A stretch of DNA of 64,000 nucleotides from Cylicocyclus nassatus (GCA_958299035.1 CATQJL010000223.1:47914162-47978161); one strand, 5' to 3'; numbered from the stretch's first letter, positions 22,754 through 36,715 are shown. Translations and numbers: made by a program. The notes: generated from the sequence alone by a model not told the origin.

Positions 22754-23078
22754 AGGCACCATCTACCCAAATTTCGACTTTTATGTGTCGATTCCAGGCC
22801 TTCTGAAGGCCCTGATTTCGAATATGGAGTCGAAATGCCGCGAAACACCCAAAAATCCCTGTTTCGAGAACCCTCTGCAGCACAAGCGAGATAAAGCATG
22901 CAAGTGGGGGGGGGGGGGGGAGACCATGGTCGCCCCGCCTACTTTGCTACTTCCGGAGCGAATTTCTCGCTCAAGAAGCAGTCTTTTGCGGCGCAGCTTG
23001 GAGGTTTGCCTACTTTGGGGGCCCACACTAGTATGCCATCATAATCTCGCCAATCTCCATTTTGGGTGGACGGTGCCT
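22754..23078. mobile_element. TTAA-target foldback MITE, AGGCACC ends
   Basis: Begins AGGCACCATCTACCC and ends GGGTGGACGGTGCCT, with TTAA on both sides. The interior mirrors words such as TCGAATATGGAG and holds a 15-base G run (22906-22920). Terminal AGGCA and the TTAA target are shared with the elements at 11301 and 37328. Confidence 0.8.
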
Positions 23079-23304
23079 TTAATCTGAGCAAGAAAAAAGT
23101 GTGCAGGTCAAAGACATGTTAGCGATTACGATTTTATATACGACTTCCCTAGAATTTCTAATCACGAAAACAATACAGCATGTCCAAGTGTGATGACTTA
23201 ATTAACTCTATCAATGAACTGCTCCTTCAGAACAGACAAAGCAGTTGGGTGTTTTTACTCTTATGAGGACTTTTTTCCAGAATCTCAAAACTATCTAAAC
23301 ATTT

Positions 23305-23950
23305 ATTGAGTTGAACCGAAAGTTCGTTCGCACCATTTTTGCGCATACTTTCTAATGACACCTTGCTTGCTCTCTACTAAGCTTTGATTGCGGAAATGAA
23401 ATTGAGAAAAGGAAAACACTTCAATTCCGATTTTGAGGCAAGCCCGTTGAAAATTCCAAACGTGCCATAAAATCCAAAACGCTGTAACTCAAATTATTTG
23501 ACCTCCTCTTTCTAGTGGAGCAAAACTAGCGTTGATTAAGCTTCTTTGGAAAAATGATTTTTGAGATAAAATAAAATTAATTTTCTTATTGACTGTTTTT
23601 TTGGCATTTTTTTCTCGAAAATCTTAACCTTCCAAAGAAGAGCTTGGTCAGCACGAATTTCGCTCACCTAAAAAGAGGGGATCAGAAACCTGTTTACTGC
23701 CTGTTTTTGAGTTTTTAAGGCAGCACAGTTTTGGAATTTTTAACGGACTTGCCTCAAAATTCCGAAATTGGGGTGTTTTCCTTTTCTCAATTTTATTTTT
23801 GTAACCAAAGCTCAGTAAAGAGCAAGCAAGATTCTTTCAAAACTATACGCTTTGCTCCTCCTAATATTATATTTGTCGTTCAAGATTATCGTAAGCGAAA
23901 GAGGTTACGATTTTTCGAAAATGGTGGGAACAAACTTTCGGTCAACCTAG
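23305..23950. mobile_element. TTAGGTTGAACC foldback MITE, copy 2 (degenerate)
   Basis: The left end reads TTGAGTTGAACCGAAAGTTC and the right ACAAACTTTCGGTCAACCTA. Arms mirror over about 300 bases (for example GGCAAGCCCGTTGAAAATTCC against GGAATTTTTAACGGACTTGCC, each with mismatches). More diverged than the copies at 9260 and 34629. TA duplication is not clear. Confidence 0.72.
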
Positions 23951-25697
23951 TAGATGTGAATTATCTCAATGTATCTAGTGGCCAATAGCAACGGAAACAA
24001 GGGATGGCCAAAAGTCATGCACGTGACTTCATTAAAAAATGTTGAAAAAATTTGGGTTCCTCGAAAATAGCGATGCTTACAGATAGCCTTTAACACGCTG
24101 TTTTCAATACTTCTCATTTCACACAGAAATGCTTTTGCGGCACTTCTGCAGCTACTTCCGCAAAATTTTGAGCCGGAACCGATGATATTGTGCCTAACCA
24201 GCCACTAATTACAGAGATCGTACAGAAAATCGTGGCTGAAATGTGCCGCGCCGTGCATGATGGTTCGTGATGAGCTGCGACTGTACGAGGACAAACGACC
24301 TGTCCTCCTATTGATTCGACTCTGTCAACAGGCGCGGATGGTTTCGGCCACTGTTTTTATTGACAGCCGACATAGTGGGAATAGTCCTTCTTACTCAATT
24401 CTGCTGACCTGAGATAGCCCTGTCCTTGATCGATGTGACAATGATTTTTTACAAGAAATTTTTCACTGGGAATCATCCGGGACTCTTTGTTACTTCTAGA
24501 ATATCCAGGAGAACGTTTTTATGATGTAGAATGTATTAATTCATACTCCAATCCAGTTAGTAATGAGGTTTGACCCACTTATATTCCGCAACCCGTTAGT
24601 CGCTGAGAATGTGATAAGACCATCTTTTTATCCTACTTCAGACATCAGCTTTTTCCCCAAGTTTGTAGGGTCATTTCTACTATTGTTTAATGGGACAAAC
24701 CCATTCCTTTTTGCGACGACATCGCATTTCCCGTGATTGTTTTTGCATAATCAGAATTTACATAAACATTCGATAGAAAATCTGTTCGCCACCAAAAAAA
24801 AAACGAAACTTGTTTGCCTACTCTAGATTCGTGGGACATTCTCACTCATTGGCTGCATAATTTTTTTTTGGGGGGAGGGGGGGGGAGTTACTTCACTTTC
24901 AAACGTTCTCAAATTTACTCAAGCTCACATCTCTAATCCTTTGGGAAAGTACTGCACGAGTTTTTCACAGTTTTTCTCAATCTTACTGACTGTACATACA
25001 ACCAGTGATTTCTCGATTTAATTTTTTTTCATAAAAACGAACGAGTCTATGCCCCTGCATTCCTGCCCCCCTTCCCCACCTGCATCTGCCAGCGGCTCTA
25101 CCAAAGATTTTAAATCTAACCTTACTTTTCTCACATTGTTTTTACCCTTCCAGATCCTGGAGTGAATATCAAGCTTAACCGAGAGACTACAATTTATACT
25201 ATCGAACTAATGCACTCAGTAAATCTTTTTTATGACAAACCTAATTGAATGCACTTTGTGTGAAATTACAGATAATCTCATAGCTTTCCACATTTCTTTT
25301 CGCTACTGAAAATAGGCTAAAAACCTGCTAAAAAGCTGATCTTCTTTACATACGTTTTAATTCGCAAAAAGACTTTCAACATCTCCCATGCACTACTGGC
25401 TTACTCAAATTTTGAGCAGATGTCCTGTTCCGCCCTTCGCAAATCAGAATTTTTCCATGATATTCTCTCTTCAAACATCATTCCAAGCAATTATAAGCAA
25501 AGTGACACATTCTTGAAAACTGTGGTGTAAGATTCGTGCTCCAGACTGATGTAAAAACAATAAATAAGAAAACTTGTGGGCAAAGAAGAAAGATAGTTTG
25601 ATTTAGTAGATTAGCAATAGTCAATGTAATGTCGAGTACAATTGCGCGGCGAAATCGATCTATGAAGCATTTGAGATAAGGACCCCATCATCATTTT
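23951..25697. other. No supported gene
   Basis: AT-rich sequence with an interrupted G run at 24870-24885. No open frame longer than about 60 codons with protein-like content was noticed. Confidence 0.45.
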
Positions 25698-25935
25698 CAG
25701 AGCTCAGGTGGCTTTTGGAAAATACAAAAAAACGAAGTCCACCTTGACTTCAGCGACTTTTTACGAAGTTCGCTTTGGCCCTAACCCTTAACGTAAAAAA
25801 CCATCAAAAAACGAAATGTCGATTAAGAAAAAAAAACTAAAACTTCGCAGTTTTTCTGTCCTTTCGGCCTCAAAAACGATACCCCCTTTGCTTTTTGTCC
25901 CAAAAACGATATTCAGCTTGCTTACAGACCATTGT
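25698..25935. mobile_element. CAGGGCTCGGC hAT-like MITE, truncated copy
   Basis: Starts CAGAGCTCAGGTGGCTTTTG and contains ACGAAGTCCACCTTGACTT, CTCAAAAACGATACC and AAACGATATTCAGCTTGCTT, in the same order as the copy at 44437. The right terminus is lost after CTTGCTTACAGACC, so the end is approximate. Confidence 0.65.
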
Positions 25936-28497
25936 TGCCTCTAAAGACTTGGTTGTATCAGGTTTCTGGAAAACTTTCTCCGAGCAAGAGGAATGCGCTG
26001 AAGTTGGTTGCATAAATCATTTTCAAGGTGACGCATCGAATACAGTACAGCACATTAAAATCCGAAGAAGGAAGTGAAAAGAGGGTGTCACATCATTTCT
26101 TGGAGCTGACGCATCATCTGCGAAAATGCTTTGGAATGCTTGCGCAACTTTGCGACACACGTTTCTCTCCCTTTTCTGTGGAGTTGTTACCGTTCGACCG
26201 GTTCCATGCGATGTGCTCAAGGTTTTGCTGCTCTCTTTCTTTACGATGCACTTTCGAAATGGTTCAGAAACACCGGTTTGCTGTCATAGCCTTAGAGCCA
26301 CATCGTTGGGTTGGGGTAATAATCGTTGGCTGTACGACGTAGGTGAGACCGAACAGTCATTTTGTATGTGTCGTATTAGCTTCACTCTGTAAGGTTCTTG
26401 CAAAAAGGTCTTCTCGTTCCTGTTCTGCCACTTTTTGGAGCTTTTATCTCCATTTCTTCGGATGTTAGAAGTCGTCGCTTAGGAAGATGCCATCTCTCAG
26501 ACTTGACTTCAAAAATTTTTTCAACCCATAAAGAATAGGGGTTAGCGAATTCAACTGAAGTTCGACCACACACTTTTAAAAGTAAGTGCTTAACTTCTTC
26601 TCAAAAGGAAACTTTAACGCACCTTTTTACATACTTCATCATTTTCTGCCATGTATTTTACGGGCATTTTCACTTTCGGTGATAGTAGCAAGGATTTGAA
26701 AAACTTCTAAAACTATAATATAATACTCAAGCTTCAAACCAGGGTTTTCTAACCTGGTGTTAGTATGGCTGGATGTCTCTTTATTTCGCAGAATAAACAA
26801 ATTAACAAAGGAGTAAGTAATATGTGAGTAAATGATTATTCTTCGAGGGACAAAGCTGCTTGATATGTGGTAATTATCCAAAGCATTTTATGTCAAAAAA
26901 ATCAAAATCAATTTCTGTAATATTTGTGATTTCTAAGTTGCTATTAGACAACGATAAGATATTCTCATGATAATCTGTACCTTATCTCAATTGTCACAGT
27001 GCAAAGAGACTGACGTATTAGTACGTAATTTTCAATTATGTACTTTACTCCAATTCACATTCAAGGGAAAGGGAAATGTAGTCAAAAGCGTTTTGGACTC
27101 TGATTTGAAATATCTCTGCATGTACCGGTTGCGATGAGAGAAATTTCCTTGGAAGAGGGAAGGCAAGAGAAGAAGCTCTCAAGTGGGAGGACAAGACTTC
27201 TAAAAAGATTTCGAGAAGTTCGAAAATGTTTTGCAAGCATCTAATGCTTTTTGTGTGGGAGGGTGAGATAAAAATTTTTCTAAATCAGTTTGGAATTCTA
27301 AAAATCTCAAGAAAAAATTTTCTGTTTATGATTAGTTGCATGAATTAATCAAAATTGAGCACTCTAGAAAGTTTCGCCCTCATCCTTTTCGGCCCTTCTA
27401 GGGGAGCTTACTTCTACTTAATTTGCTCGGCGATTGTACTGATCCAAAAATATTCATTAATTAACTTTGTCCATCGACATTTCCGCTGCTCTTCACTGAT
27501 TGTTTTGATAGCTGCCCGTGTTTACCTTGAACATAAACTGGTCGATTCTCTAATGAAATTTTCATTCGTTCAGTAGCATTTTGCACTGAAATGCATTTTG
27601 TTTTGAGAATTTCCAGAATATAACGACTCCATTAACCCCATTTGATATTTTAGTGCTCCCTATGTTTACATAAAAGTCTTTTATTGCCTCTTTATTCTCG
27701 TTCTTTCCAAGGCGATGTCCTTAGCCAACTTCCACTCCTCTGACAAATAGCAGCCTGCAGCTGCTTGTTTTTGCTAGAGCATTGTTCTGGAGTGTTGTGG
27801 ATGCTGAAAATTTGGCTCCAACGTACGTTTCATTGAGCAACTTCGCACTCCCCAACCTTCGTTTTCGCGCCTCAAAAACAAAAAGGAGGAAGCAGTTGAA
27901 AACAGCTGCTAGTGTGAAATTGACACCTGCAAAGACAGCCTTTGAGCCGATGGCTTCGACGCATTTGCAGTAAACGATGTCGTTGACAACGTCCTTTGGG
28001 TCTTTTAGAAGACATTTCTGTTTGTTTGTTGCGTGTCTTACTCCAAGACCTCGTAAAATTTTCCAGCTTTCCTGTTTTTTTTTTCAAGCAGCGAACACTT
28101 GCATTCATAGTTGTCACTTTGTAGTGTTTGTATATAACGAAACAAATCAGCCTCGCATTTGCAGATTGGCAACATGAATGGGAATTCCTAAAATTTTATT
28201 TTTTTCAAAGGAAGCCCAGTCTGTCTCCATTCGTAGCAAGGCACACAATATTATTTACTAGTCTACTGCTTTACACAAAGTAAAGAAGCTTTGAGGCAGC
28301 GTATTAAATTGGTCACGACTTTCATCGGTATCGTTCAGAAACGAACTCGGAAGAAGCTGGGAGGGGGGGGGGGGGTGGGAGATAGAAGTTTACAAACTTT
28401 TAGACGACTTGTTCCTACTTGTGAGTAATCAGAATATTTTTCCAAACTTCATGAAGATCTGAAGTAGCTGTGTTAAAAATTTCTTGGGGCTTAATTT
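25936..28497. other. No confirmed gene
   Basis: A reverse frame at 26382-26573 (SVEFANPYSLWVEKIFEV, then RLLTSEEMEIKAPKSG) reads like protein after an acceptor-like TTCAG, but it is only 63 codons and unassigned. A 13-base G run lies at 28363-28375. Nothing else is supported. Confidence 0.35.
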
Positions 28498-28972
28498 ACA
28501 AGGGAACCTTGTCTAGTCGAAGTGGCCTTTTTAGGTGAGATGTATACCATAATGGGGAGCATAAAATGATAATTCCAAATCGGCCTTCCTTATCTGCGGA
28601 ACTTCCATGCACGAGATGTTGTAAGAGTTTATTGACGAAAAAAGAATAAGTTCATCTAGGATAAAATGAGTTGCTAGAATCTGTCTAGCCCTTGAATAAA
28701 GCAGCTAAGTATAATTATGTTTTTATCCGAAAATATTTATCGTAGAAAATGCTTTGATAATCATACTCCTCCATTAAAGCGCTAGAAAGAATATTACAAC
28801 AATTTTTGTCCTATTTGTACATGTAAATTCTTTGCTTCAATAAAACTCATAACTCCTCGTCCATAAATGTCCCGCAGATAAAGAAGGCAGATTTGGAATC
28901 TGCGTTTCATGCTCTCCAATATGGTATACATCCATCTTGAAAGGCCACTTCGACTGAATTTGGTTCTCTTGT
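28498..28972. repeat. CTWACAAGGG foldback element, copy 3
   Basis: Ends are ACAAGGGAACC and GGTTCTCTTGT. The arm words AGTCGAAGTGGCC, GAGATGTATACCATA and TATCTGCGG are mirrored at 28870-28960. Closest in sequence to copy 1 at 1710. Confidence 0.77.
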
Positions 28973-31900
28973 TAGCTCCCACCACGATCCTTTTGAAGTG
29001 GTTGAATTCTCAAAAATTTCGGAGAAGCGGCAACGACAGCTCGTCCCTTTCGAGAAAAAAATACTGCCGCTCCTTCTCTTCCACGCCTCAGAAGAACTTA
29101 ACGGACACATTGATGTCTCACAAATTCCCATTTCCAGTCATCTTGATACTGTCATTGAGTCTTCAATTCAATTATGCTGTTTTCCAGATGAGTTTGTGCA
29201 ATTCAAATAGATTTTTTGAAGTCATGAATTGTCAAATAAGACTTGCGCTTCACCTAACATAGACTGCCAGGGAGACCAAGCCGAGTTCACTTTGTTTTAT
29301 GGTACCACTGGCTAGATTGACGTTACTTTTTTTCGCAAATGTAAGTTTATGTCGGAAAACTTTTTGATCACTATGTACAAATAGTCAAAAGCAACTCATT
29401 TTCCGTCTTGTACGCAACTGGTCTTCTTAATTCCTTTGCTGCATTGTTCGTAGTGGTCGTTCTTTGACTTCTTTGCACATTTTGTTTTTATATTTGCTCC
29501 TGTCATGTCGTCTTTGTAATCATACTTTGTATCCTGTTCTCTATCATCACACTGTGCATACGCACACTAAAATGTGGCGTAATAAACTTTTATCGTATCG
29601 CAACTAGAAAAGCAACTTTCTCTTCGCCATCTTTGTCACTGCTCGTTCTTCCAATCCTAGAATTTGCTGCATTTCCTGAGTAATTGCAATTCAGAGTAGA
29701 TGTACTTCTTTCCTCTGCAGAACTAAGTAGATTGTGTGGAGTTGGAGTGCTGCAATTGTTCTAGTTTTGAATCGATTTCAATTGGCGATGGCTACGTTCT
29801 TTCCCATTCTCATATATCGCATATATGTGACTTTTGACTTCACAACATCATTTGTTCTTTGCAGCTGTACCCATTTGTTTTTCTGGTTCTATCTAAATTT
29901 TTGAAAATTTTTGCATATTCTGCATTATTTTTTAATCAGCTCAAGTGGGTCTTGATGCAATACAGTTATTTGTTTGGTTGTTACATATTGTTGCATTTTA
30001 CTCGCCTTCCTCTAGAAGGCTTCAGAAAATTCGGCAAGGTCTCATATTTGGCAGATATTGAGAAAGGATGAAGGGCTGTACGCTGACACCATTTATGCCC
30101 TTTGGCATGACTTACAGTAGATATAAAGGCAACTCTATGAGGGCACTTCAACCCTCATTTTTTCATTTATTTTTAAATAACTGTCTTATTTTTGTTTTCC
30201 ATCTATATAAATTTTTATGGACTCCTGGGAGCATTGGTAGTAACACTAAGCCAGTTTGGAAGCTGGAGCTCCCCAATAATCAAAACTGGAAAATCGCCAA
30301 AAATAACTCGAAAAAATTTCAAAAAAAATTCGAAAATATGATTTCTTATAACATGTGTTTATCAAAAATCTGCAACACTATACATAATTCGGAGATAAGG
30401 AAAAATCGTTTGACAAAGTTATATTTTTCCAATCGAGTGTAACAAACCTTATGTAACGAGCTAATAATATGCCCAGATGACATAAACGTGATATTCTATA
30501 ATAGTTGAGTAATAGTCAAAAAATCAGCCTTTTGAACAGGACAACTGAGAAAAGAAAAAGGCAAAGTGTTGAGGATAAGACGGTAATTACTTGCTACTAT
30601 GAATTAATATTATCAATCATTATTTTTAACTATATATTATTGTTATAGTATCATCAGCAGCAAATTACACCATCATTTTCCGAGAATCATTGAATAATGT
30701 TATATATTAATAGCATTAGATAAGTATTTCGCTTAGGAGAGAAATGATTGAGTTTTTTTCGGAGATTTCATGCAATGCGATTCGACTTCACTGATAGTTT
30801 GTAATGTGTTTTGTTTTTTTTGTTATATTGTTATAGTATCAATAGCAGCAAATCACATCATCATTACATAAGTTTTTCGCTTAAGAGACGATATTACCGA
30901 GCTTTTCGGTCCATAAGTGTAAGAGCGTTCTTATAAGAGCTCACCACAGTTTTTCCGAGAATCCTAAAGTGCCAAAAATTGCTGAATAGCACTCTTTTTG
31001 GCTACTTGACAAATCAGTAGTTTGTGCGGCAGCAATGTTGAGAAGAAAGTCACTTCCTTTTATCAAAGGCAATATGGAACCTTACCATAATCACAGTAAA
31101 GCCAAACGACTGAGCATATGGGACTGGTAATCTGAAACGAAATGTTTAATTCTCTTTCGTTCCTACCTTTTTATGCGAGCAGAATCGTTTGCTTGTGATC
31201 TATTATTCATCTTACTTCCCATGAGTAATTCCCTTATAGAGCAGATCAAGTTTTGGGAATCTTTGCAACTCGCAAACTACCTTCTGATAGATACAGATCC
31301 ACTCAATTTGATGATAACTTCCAACCATCATAATTTTGTTGTCAAATTTGTGTATGGGCTATGGCTCAGACTGTGTGATAAACGCTCGTAAAGTGTCACG
31401 CATCTTCTTTTACATCTGTTTCTCATGCAATCGTCTGCAATTCTGGCCTAAGTCATAAAAACATGTGGCAGCAAAGCGATTGCTGACAGTTTCGCGACAT
31501 GTGGAAATTTTATGAGATATATGGCTCTTGAGCTATCTTAAATGTTTGAACATAGTCGCTAATATAAATGGGAGCATCATGGAAGTAATAGTGGATTTAT
31601 TACAGCTGTTTTGTCCTCTCCATTGCTTTGGTGCCAGCGTCGTGCCGAATTCATAGACGCTCTCGTATTGATCAATCGGCTTTCGTGCTAGAACGATGCT
31701 GGCACGTCACTCGCATGGCGCTGGATGCGTAACTCTGGACCCGTCCCAACTAACACCAAAATCACATAACTGTTGCCTTTTTTGGAACAGATGCAATTTT
31801 TTCAATTTACACATATTTTCTTCACACGACTTTTTTAACCTATGCGAAGATACATTTCGCTGATTTTTTTCTATATGCTCTAAAATATGACGCATCATTC

Positions 31901-32994
31901 CAACCATGAATGCTTATTGATCTAGGAAGTGGACTCTGAGTGGGAGATATGTATATCAGTTGTTGCCCCATTGTTTAGAATTACGAGATTCAATACTCCT
32001 TCGCTTCAACTGGTATCTGAGTTCAATTGCAAAGCAGATTGTTTTGTATTGTTTGTAAAACATGAATAATGGTGTTTTGATATTCTGTGAAGCTCAATTT
32101 GATTATGAGTCCATATATTCATGACATTCCTGGTTTCTGGTGGTGCGAGCTTCCAACATGGATGTATAGATGTCCGACGGCGGCAAGCGATTCAGTTAAA
32201 GCATGACTTTTGCATTCTGCTGACATGGTTGATTCAGTTGCAATTTTTTGGAATCCGCTCGACAACATTCTCTCGCTGTCACGTATTGTTTGAAATGTTT
32301 GGAAGTCATGCTATAGATACTGAATACACTTTCTGTTTTAAAAACGCATTTCTTTAAGTTCTACACTGCATTAATTCACGTCCTTTTTTGGTAAAGTAAG
32401 ATGTCAAGTTAGTCGCCCCTTCATAATGCTAGTACTCAAGCTTCTTAAAGTGCATATCAAAAATCACATATATGTTCTTCGAATAATTTTTTCAAAAAAA
32501 AGTTAATAATGCTCGTTAGCCGGTATGCAAAATAGCGAGTGAGAATTTTTTTTGCGAGAGAAGAGAGCGAAATCAAACCAAACATGCAAAATATTCAGAA
32601 AAGTCAACTGTTTAAAATCGAACTCTGCATTAGTAGCATAAGAAACACGGTGTTTGGAGAAGAAAAATTAGGGCATCAGAATCCGGTTTGATGAACACAT
32701 ACCTTGTAAACTGTTCTATCATTGTTGTTCACTTAAAAAAATGAAAGAACTCATAGAATTGATTGATTGAGTTGCCTAGGTTTGCATCGAGAGGTTGTGA
32801 ATGATATAAAAATGCGTGATTATAGCTTTTGAAAGCTCTTTATAAATGGTCATAAACGAACCATTTCTGCTTTGATGGACGACTTCGGGAAAGTTCCATG
32901 GATTACCAGAAACCTGCCAAACTCAAAAATATCCTCTAGATTTGCCCTCTCCCTCTTTGATTCTCTTTCATTCTCTTGGGTAATATAGGTAATA
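28973..32994. other. No supported gene; short direct repeat
   Basis: About 4 kb without a supported gene. TTGTTATAGTATCA followed by AGCAGCAAAT occurs near 30646 and again near 30828, with partly matching sequence after each (CATTA...TTTCGCTTA), so the two are a direct repeat of about 110 bases. Open frames here, including the 124-codon one at 30068, show no domain. Confidence 0.45.
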
Positions 32995-33943
32995 TTAGGT
33001 TGGTGCAAAAATAATGAGCGTTTTTATTTGCTTGCTTTAACAAAGCAACCAGTCTCAACCCAACAAAGGGTAAGGGGTACTGTTCGATAGAGCAAAGCAA
33101 GCTCTACAAGATGACACTCATGTCTTTGCGCCATGCTCGATCCAAGGAGAGTTCGAACTCAAAATCTAAAGATTTCCAAATGCCCAAAAAATCGAAAAAA
33201 ATCAGATCTTCGTCCAAATAATTTCTACGGACCTCCCACTCGCTCACATCAATACTATCGATACCTGATATCCATATGTGCGATTGCCGTATTTTTTCCT
33301 TGACTAGAAACTGAGAAAACGAAAATTTCTTTGATTTTCTCAAAGCAATGCTGAGCCGTTTTTGCACATGCAGTTCTATACTGCAAGCCTAGGTGAGCGT
33401 AACTGTAGGTTTTCAGCCTATTTCGAGCGGTACTTTTCAAGAAATGTCGATTTTAGCACTGAAACTGAAACGAAAAAATCCGAATTCGTTATTTTTCGAA
33501 AACCATCGCTTGGAATGGGCTGAAAATCTACAGTTATGCTTACCTAGGCTTGTAGTATAGAACTACATATGCAAAAACGGCTCAGCATTGCTTTGAGAAA
33601 ATCAGGGAAATTTTCGTTTTCTCAGTTTCTGGTCAAGGAAAAAATACGGCAATCGCACATATGGATATCAGGTATCGATAGTATTGATGTGAGCGAGTGG
33701 GAGGTCCGTAGAAATTATTTGGACGAAGATCTGATTTTTTTTTCGATTTTTTGGGCATTTGGAAATCTTTAGATTTTGAGTTCGAACTCTCCTTGGATCG
33801 AGCATGGCGCAAAGACATGAGTGTCATCTTGTAGAGCTTGCTTTGCTCTATCGAACAGTACCCCTTACCCTTTGTTGGGTTGAGTCTGGTTGCTTTGTTA
33901 AAGCAAGCAAATAAAAACGCTCATTATTTTTGCACCAACCTAA
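32995..33943. mobile_element. Mariner-type foldback MITE, TTAGGTTGGTGC ends
   Basis: Termini are TTAGGTTGGTGCAAAAATAA and its exact inverse, flanked by TA. These ends match the general mariner terminus (TTAGGTNGGTGCAAAAGTAA). Arms of about 450 bases mirror closely, so the frame MQKRLSIALRK appears on both strands. No transposase. Hookworms carry mariner elements, which could supply the enzyme. Confidence 0.9.
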
Positions 33944-33947
33944 TATA

Positions 33948-34624
33948 CAGGGTGTCCCAAAAAGATGTGCACACTGTTTGATTGTTAATAACTTTCTTCC
34001 TTTCATGTCGTTTCCCGAGCTTTAGGTACCATTCTGTAGAGCGAGCATAAACTTAGATTTACAGTATGGAGGGACTTACCAGCCGCTTTTCATTACTGTA
34101 GAATTACGGTAGGAATTTCGAGGAGGATTTTCAGCAATGAAAAGCTGTATTCTGCCTCAGAAAAAAGCCAAATAAGCCAGAAACTCTTAACTGGGTTAAT
34201 CATAGTCGCTGATTCTAAATATGAAAACTGCACGTCAGTACAATGTTTCTTTCATGAGTTAATTCAGATTTAGAGTAACAACTGATTTTCCAGTGTTCAG
34301 CAGAAATGTGAATACGCCATCAAGAAAGCTCAGAAAACTGATGGAAAAGTATGTAGTGAAATCAGCACACCTAAAAACCTTGCTACACTATTTTTTAGAT
34401 TTTTTGAAATTATTTCATCAAAAGGTTTATCCCATAGTGATGCAGTACGCTGAAAGTTTATACCGTAGTCCTACAGTAGCAAAAAGAGATTGGAGTTTCG
34501 CTTAATACTGTAGATCTAAGTTTATTCTCGCTCTACAAAATGATACTTCAAGCTCGGCAAAAGACATGAAAGCAAGAGAGTTATTAACGATCAAACAGTG
34601 TGCACATCTTTTTGGGACACTCTG
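33948..34624. mobile_element. CAGGGTGTC foldback MITE, copy 3
   Basis: Begins CAGGGTGTCCCAAAAAGATG and ends with the inverse (one change, CACTCTG), flanked by TA. It starts four bases after the preceding mariner-type element and stops four bases before the next. Closely related to copy 1 at 2243. Confidence 0.88.
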
Positions 34625-34628
34625 TATA

Positions 34629-35338
34629 TTAGGTTGAACCGAAAGTTCTGTCCCTCCATTTTCAAAAATTCGTAACTTCGCCAGATTTCAACGGATTTGC
34701 TTACTCGTAATTTTATTAGAAAGAATAGATCTTCCGCTTTCAAGCCCTGTTTTGCGGAGCTTCTGTTTCACACTGAGTGCCGAGATAAAAATGGAAAACT
34801 AAGACCATGTAAACTTTGACCATTTTAAGTTAGGTCACCAAAAATCTGGAATGCTGCAGAAAAATCTGAAATCGTCAGTACATATGTTTTTTGGCCTACC
34901 CTTTGCATCTGTGAAAAGTTTGTGTTGTTTGGACATCTCTGTGAGAAGTTATGAATATCGAGTTTACTATGGATAACGCCAAAATTAATTAATTTGGCAA
35001 TTTTCGTGAAAATCATAACTTCTCGCAGAAACGTCCAAACAGCGCAAACTCTTCACAATTGCAAAGAGTAGGCCAAAAAACATATGTACTGACGATTTCA
35101 GATTTTTCTGCAGCATTCCAGATTTTTGGTGACCTAACTTAAAATGGTCAAACTTTACATGGTCTTAGTTTTCCATTTTTATCTCGGCACTCAGTGCGAA
35201 GCAGAAGCTACATAAAACAGCGCTTGAAAGCGGAAGATCTATTCTTTCTAATAAAATTACGAGCAAGCAAATCCGTTGAAATCTGGCGAAGTTACGAATT
35301 TTTGAAAATGGAGGGACAGAACTTTCGGTTCAACCTAA
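34629..35338. mobile_element. TTAGGTTGAACC foldback MITE, copy 3
   Basis: Begins TTAGGTTGAACCGAAAGTTC, ends with the inverse and is flanked by TA. The 355-base arms are nearly identical, so this is the best-preserved member of its family in the window. Centre near 34984. Confidence 0.9.
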
Positions 35339-36715
35339 TATATAATATCGCAAAATTATTTTTCTGATAGAGATTCCAAATAAGCCTTGCAAATAAGTCT
35401 TAATCAGAACCGCACCATCAAAGATTCTTCCGAAAGCGCCACTTTAAAAAACTTTCGATGCTTCAAAAACGCCACTTTAAAAATGTTTGCAGCAGCTTAG
35501 TTCGCTTCACGACTACTGCGCCTACTAGAATTTCCAAGCTGCGTTTTTACGACGCTAAGTGGTGGGTTGGTGTGCTTTGCACGAGCAGCATGCAAAAGTC
35601 GGAAATGCCTTGAGTGACTTATGCAAGAGTGGTCATTGTTCCCGGAATACACTGAGATATCCTAGGCTTTGCGAGCTGAGTGCTTCCACAGCATTTATGC
35701 TTTTTGAAGGGATATGTAGCCCATTTTAATGTCTTTTTCCTATATCATTATAGTTTGTTTCTGCCGATGGAAGCTTTGAACTTAGCTAGTTTTGGCTGTT
35801 ATGATTTCTCAACGCATGTGCATTATTTTTGAGAACTTCTCACTGTCACCTGATTGATAATATTTTTTGTGAACTTTGAGATACAATGACACCGTCTAAA
35901 AAGCTAACGCAAAAACATTGTGAGACCTTTTTTATTTGACGTTTTGTATCTATTGCCACCAAATCGCGCCAGTTTAATAGCATAGAATCGCATCTTCGTT
36001 AAGGATAAGTATTCTAGACCAAGTGTAAAAAAACTACAAAAAGAGAAAGCTAAAGCTTGCAACTTGACTGCAAAGGAAGTCAAGCTGTGGGCTACGGATG
36101 TGACTTGATTTCGATCATTCAAGTAGAGAAATGCAATTTTGCTGACGCCATGCAAAGGATGCTGGAAATTAGTCTTCTTTCCGAGCGGAGATCTATCTTT
36201 GCTTTGGCCTTTCGAACACCCATTATGTTTAATGAAATTTCACTCAATATTAGTATTGGATTTACTTCATTTTACAGCGCCAAAAAAGTGAGATTCGTGT
36301 GTATAAGGGCCGTTTGTCGGTTGATAAGTCGCATTGTGCACCAAATCTGAATACTTTGAAAAGTAATGTGGGCACACACACCCAAACAGGAGATTGCTGA
36401 ACCTTACTCTTCTGTTAATTTATACTTATAAAACTGTATTGCTTTTGCAATGTGTGCGCCATTCATGAACAGATAGGTAAATAAGTTTGTTGTTTTTTGT
36501 TCTTAGCATGATTCCAACTCCAAAATTGGAATTGTAGTCACGAGGGAGTGAAAGTTAAAGACCAGATTTGACGCTACCTTGGCTATAGACTAATCAGCAT
36601 GTAGAATTTGCATAAAATCTTGAACAAACTTTACAAGACACACCTGATGAATATGATGGCTTAGTCACTTCCTTATCCGCTAATGTTGATTATCATTTGT
36701 TTCTTACAAGGGAAG
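35339..36715. other. No supported gene
   Basis: The words CGCCACTTTAAAAA are repeated twice near 35438 and 35470. No coding exon or RNA gene was recognised. Confidence 0.45.

Noticed and set aside
33104..33772. Frames MQKRLSIALRK on both strands
   Set aside because: Mirror arms of the mariner-type foldback MITE; no transposase domain.
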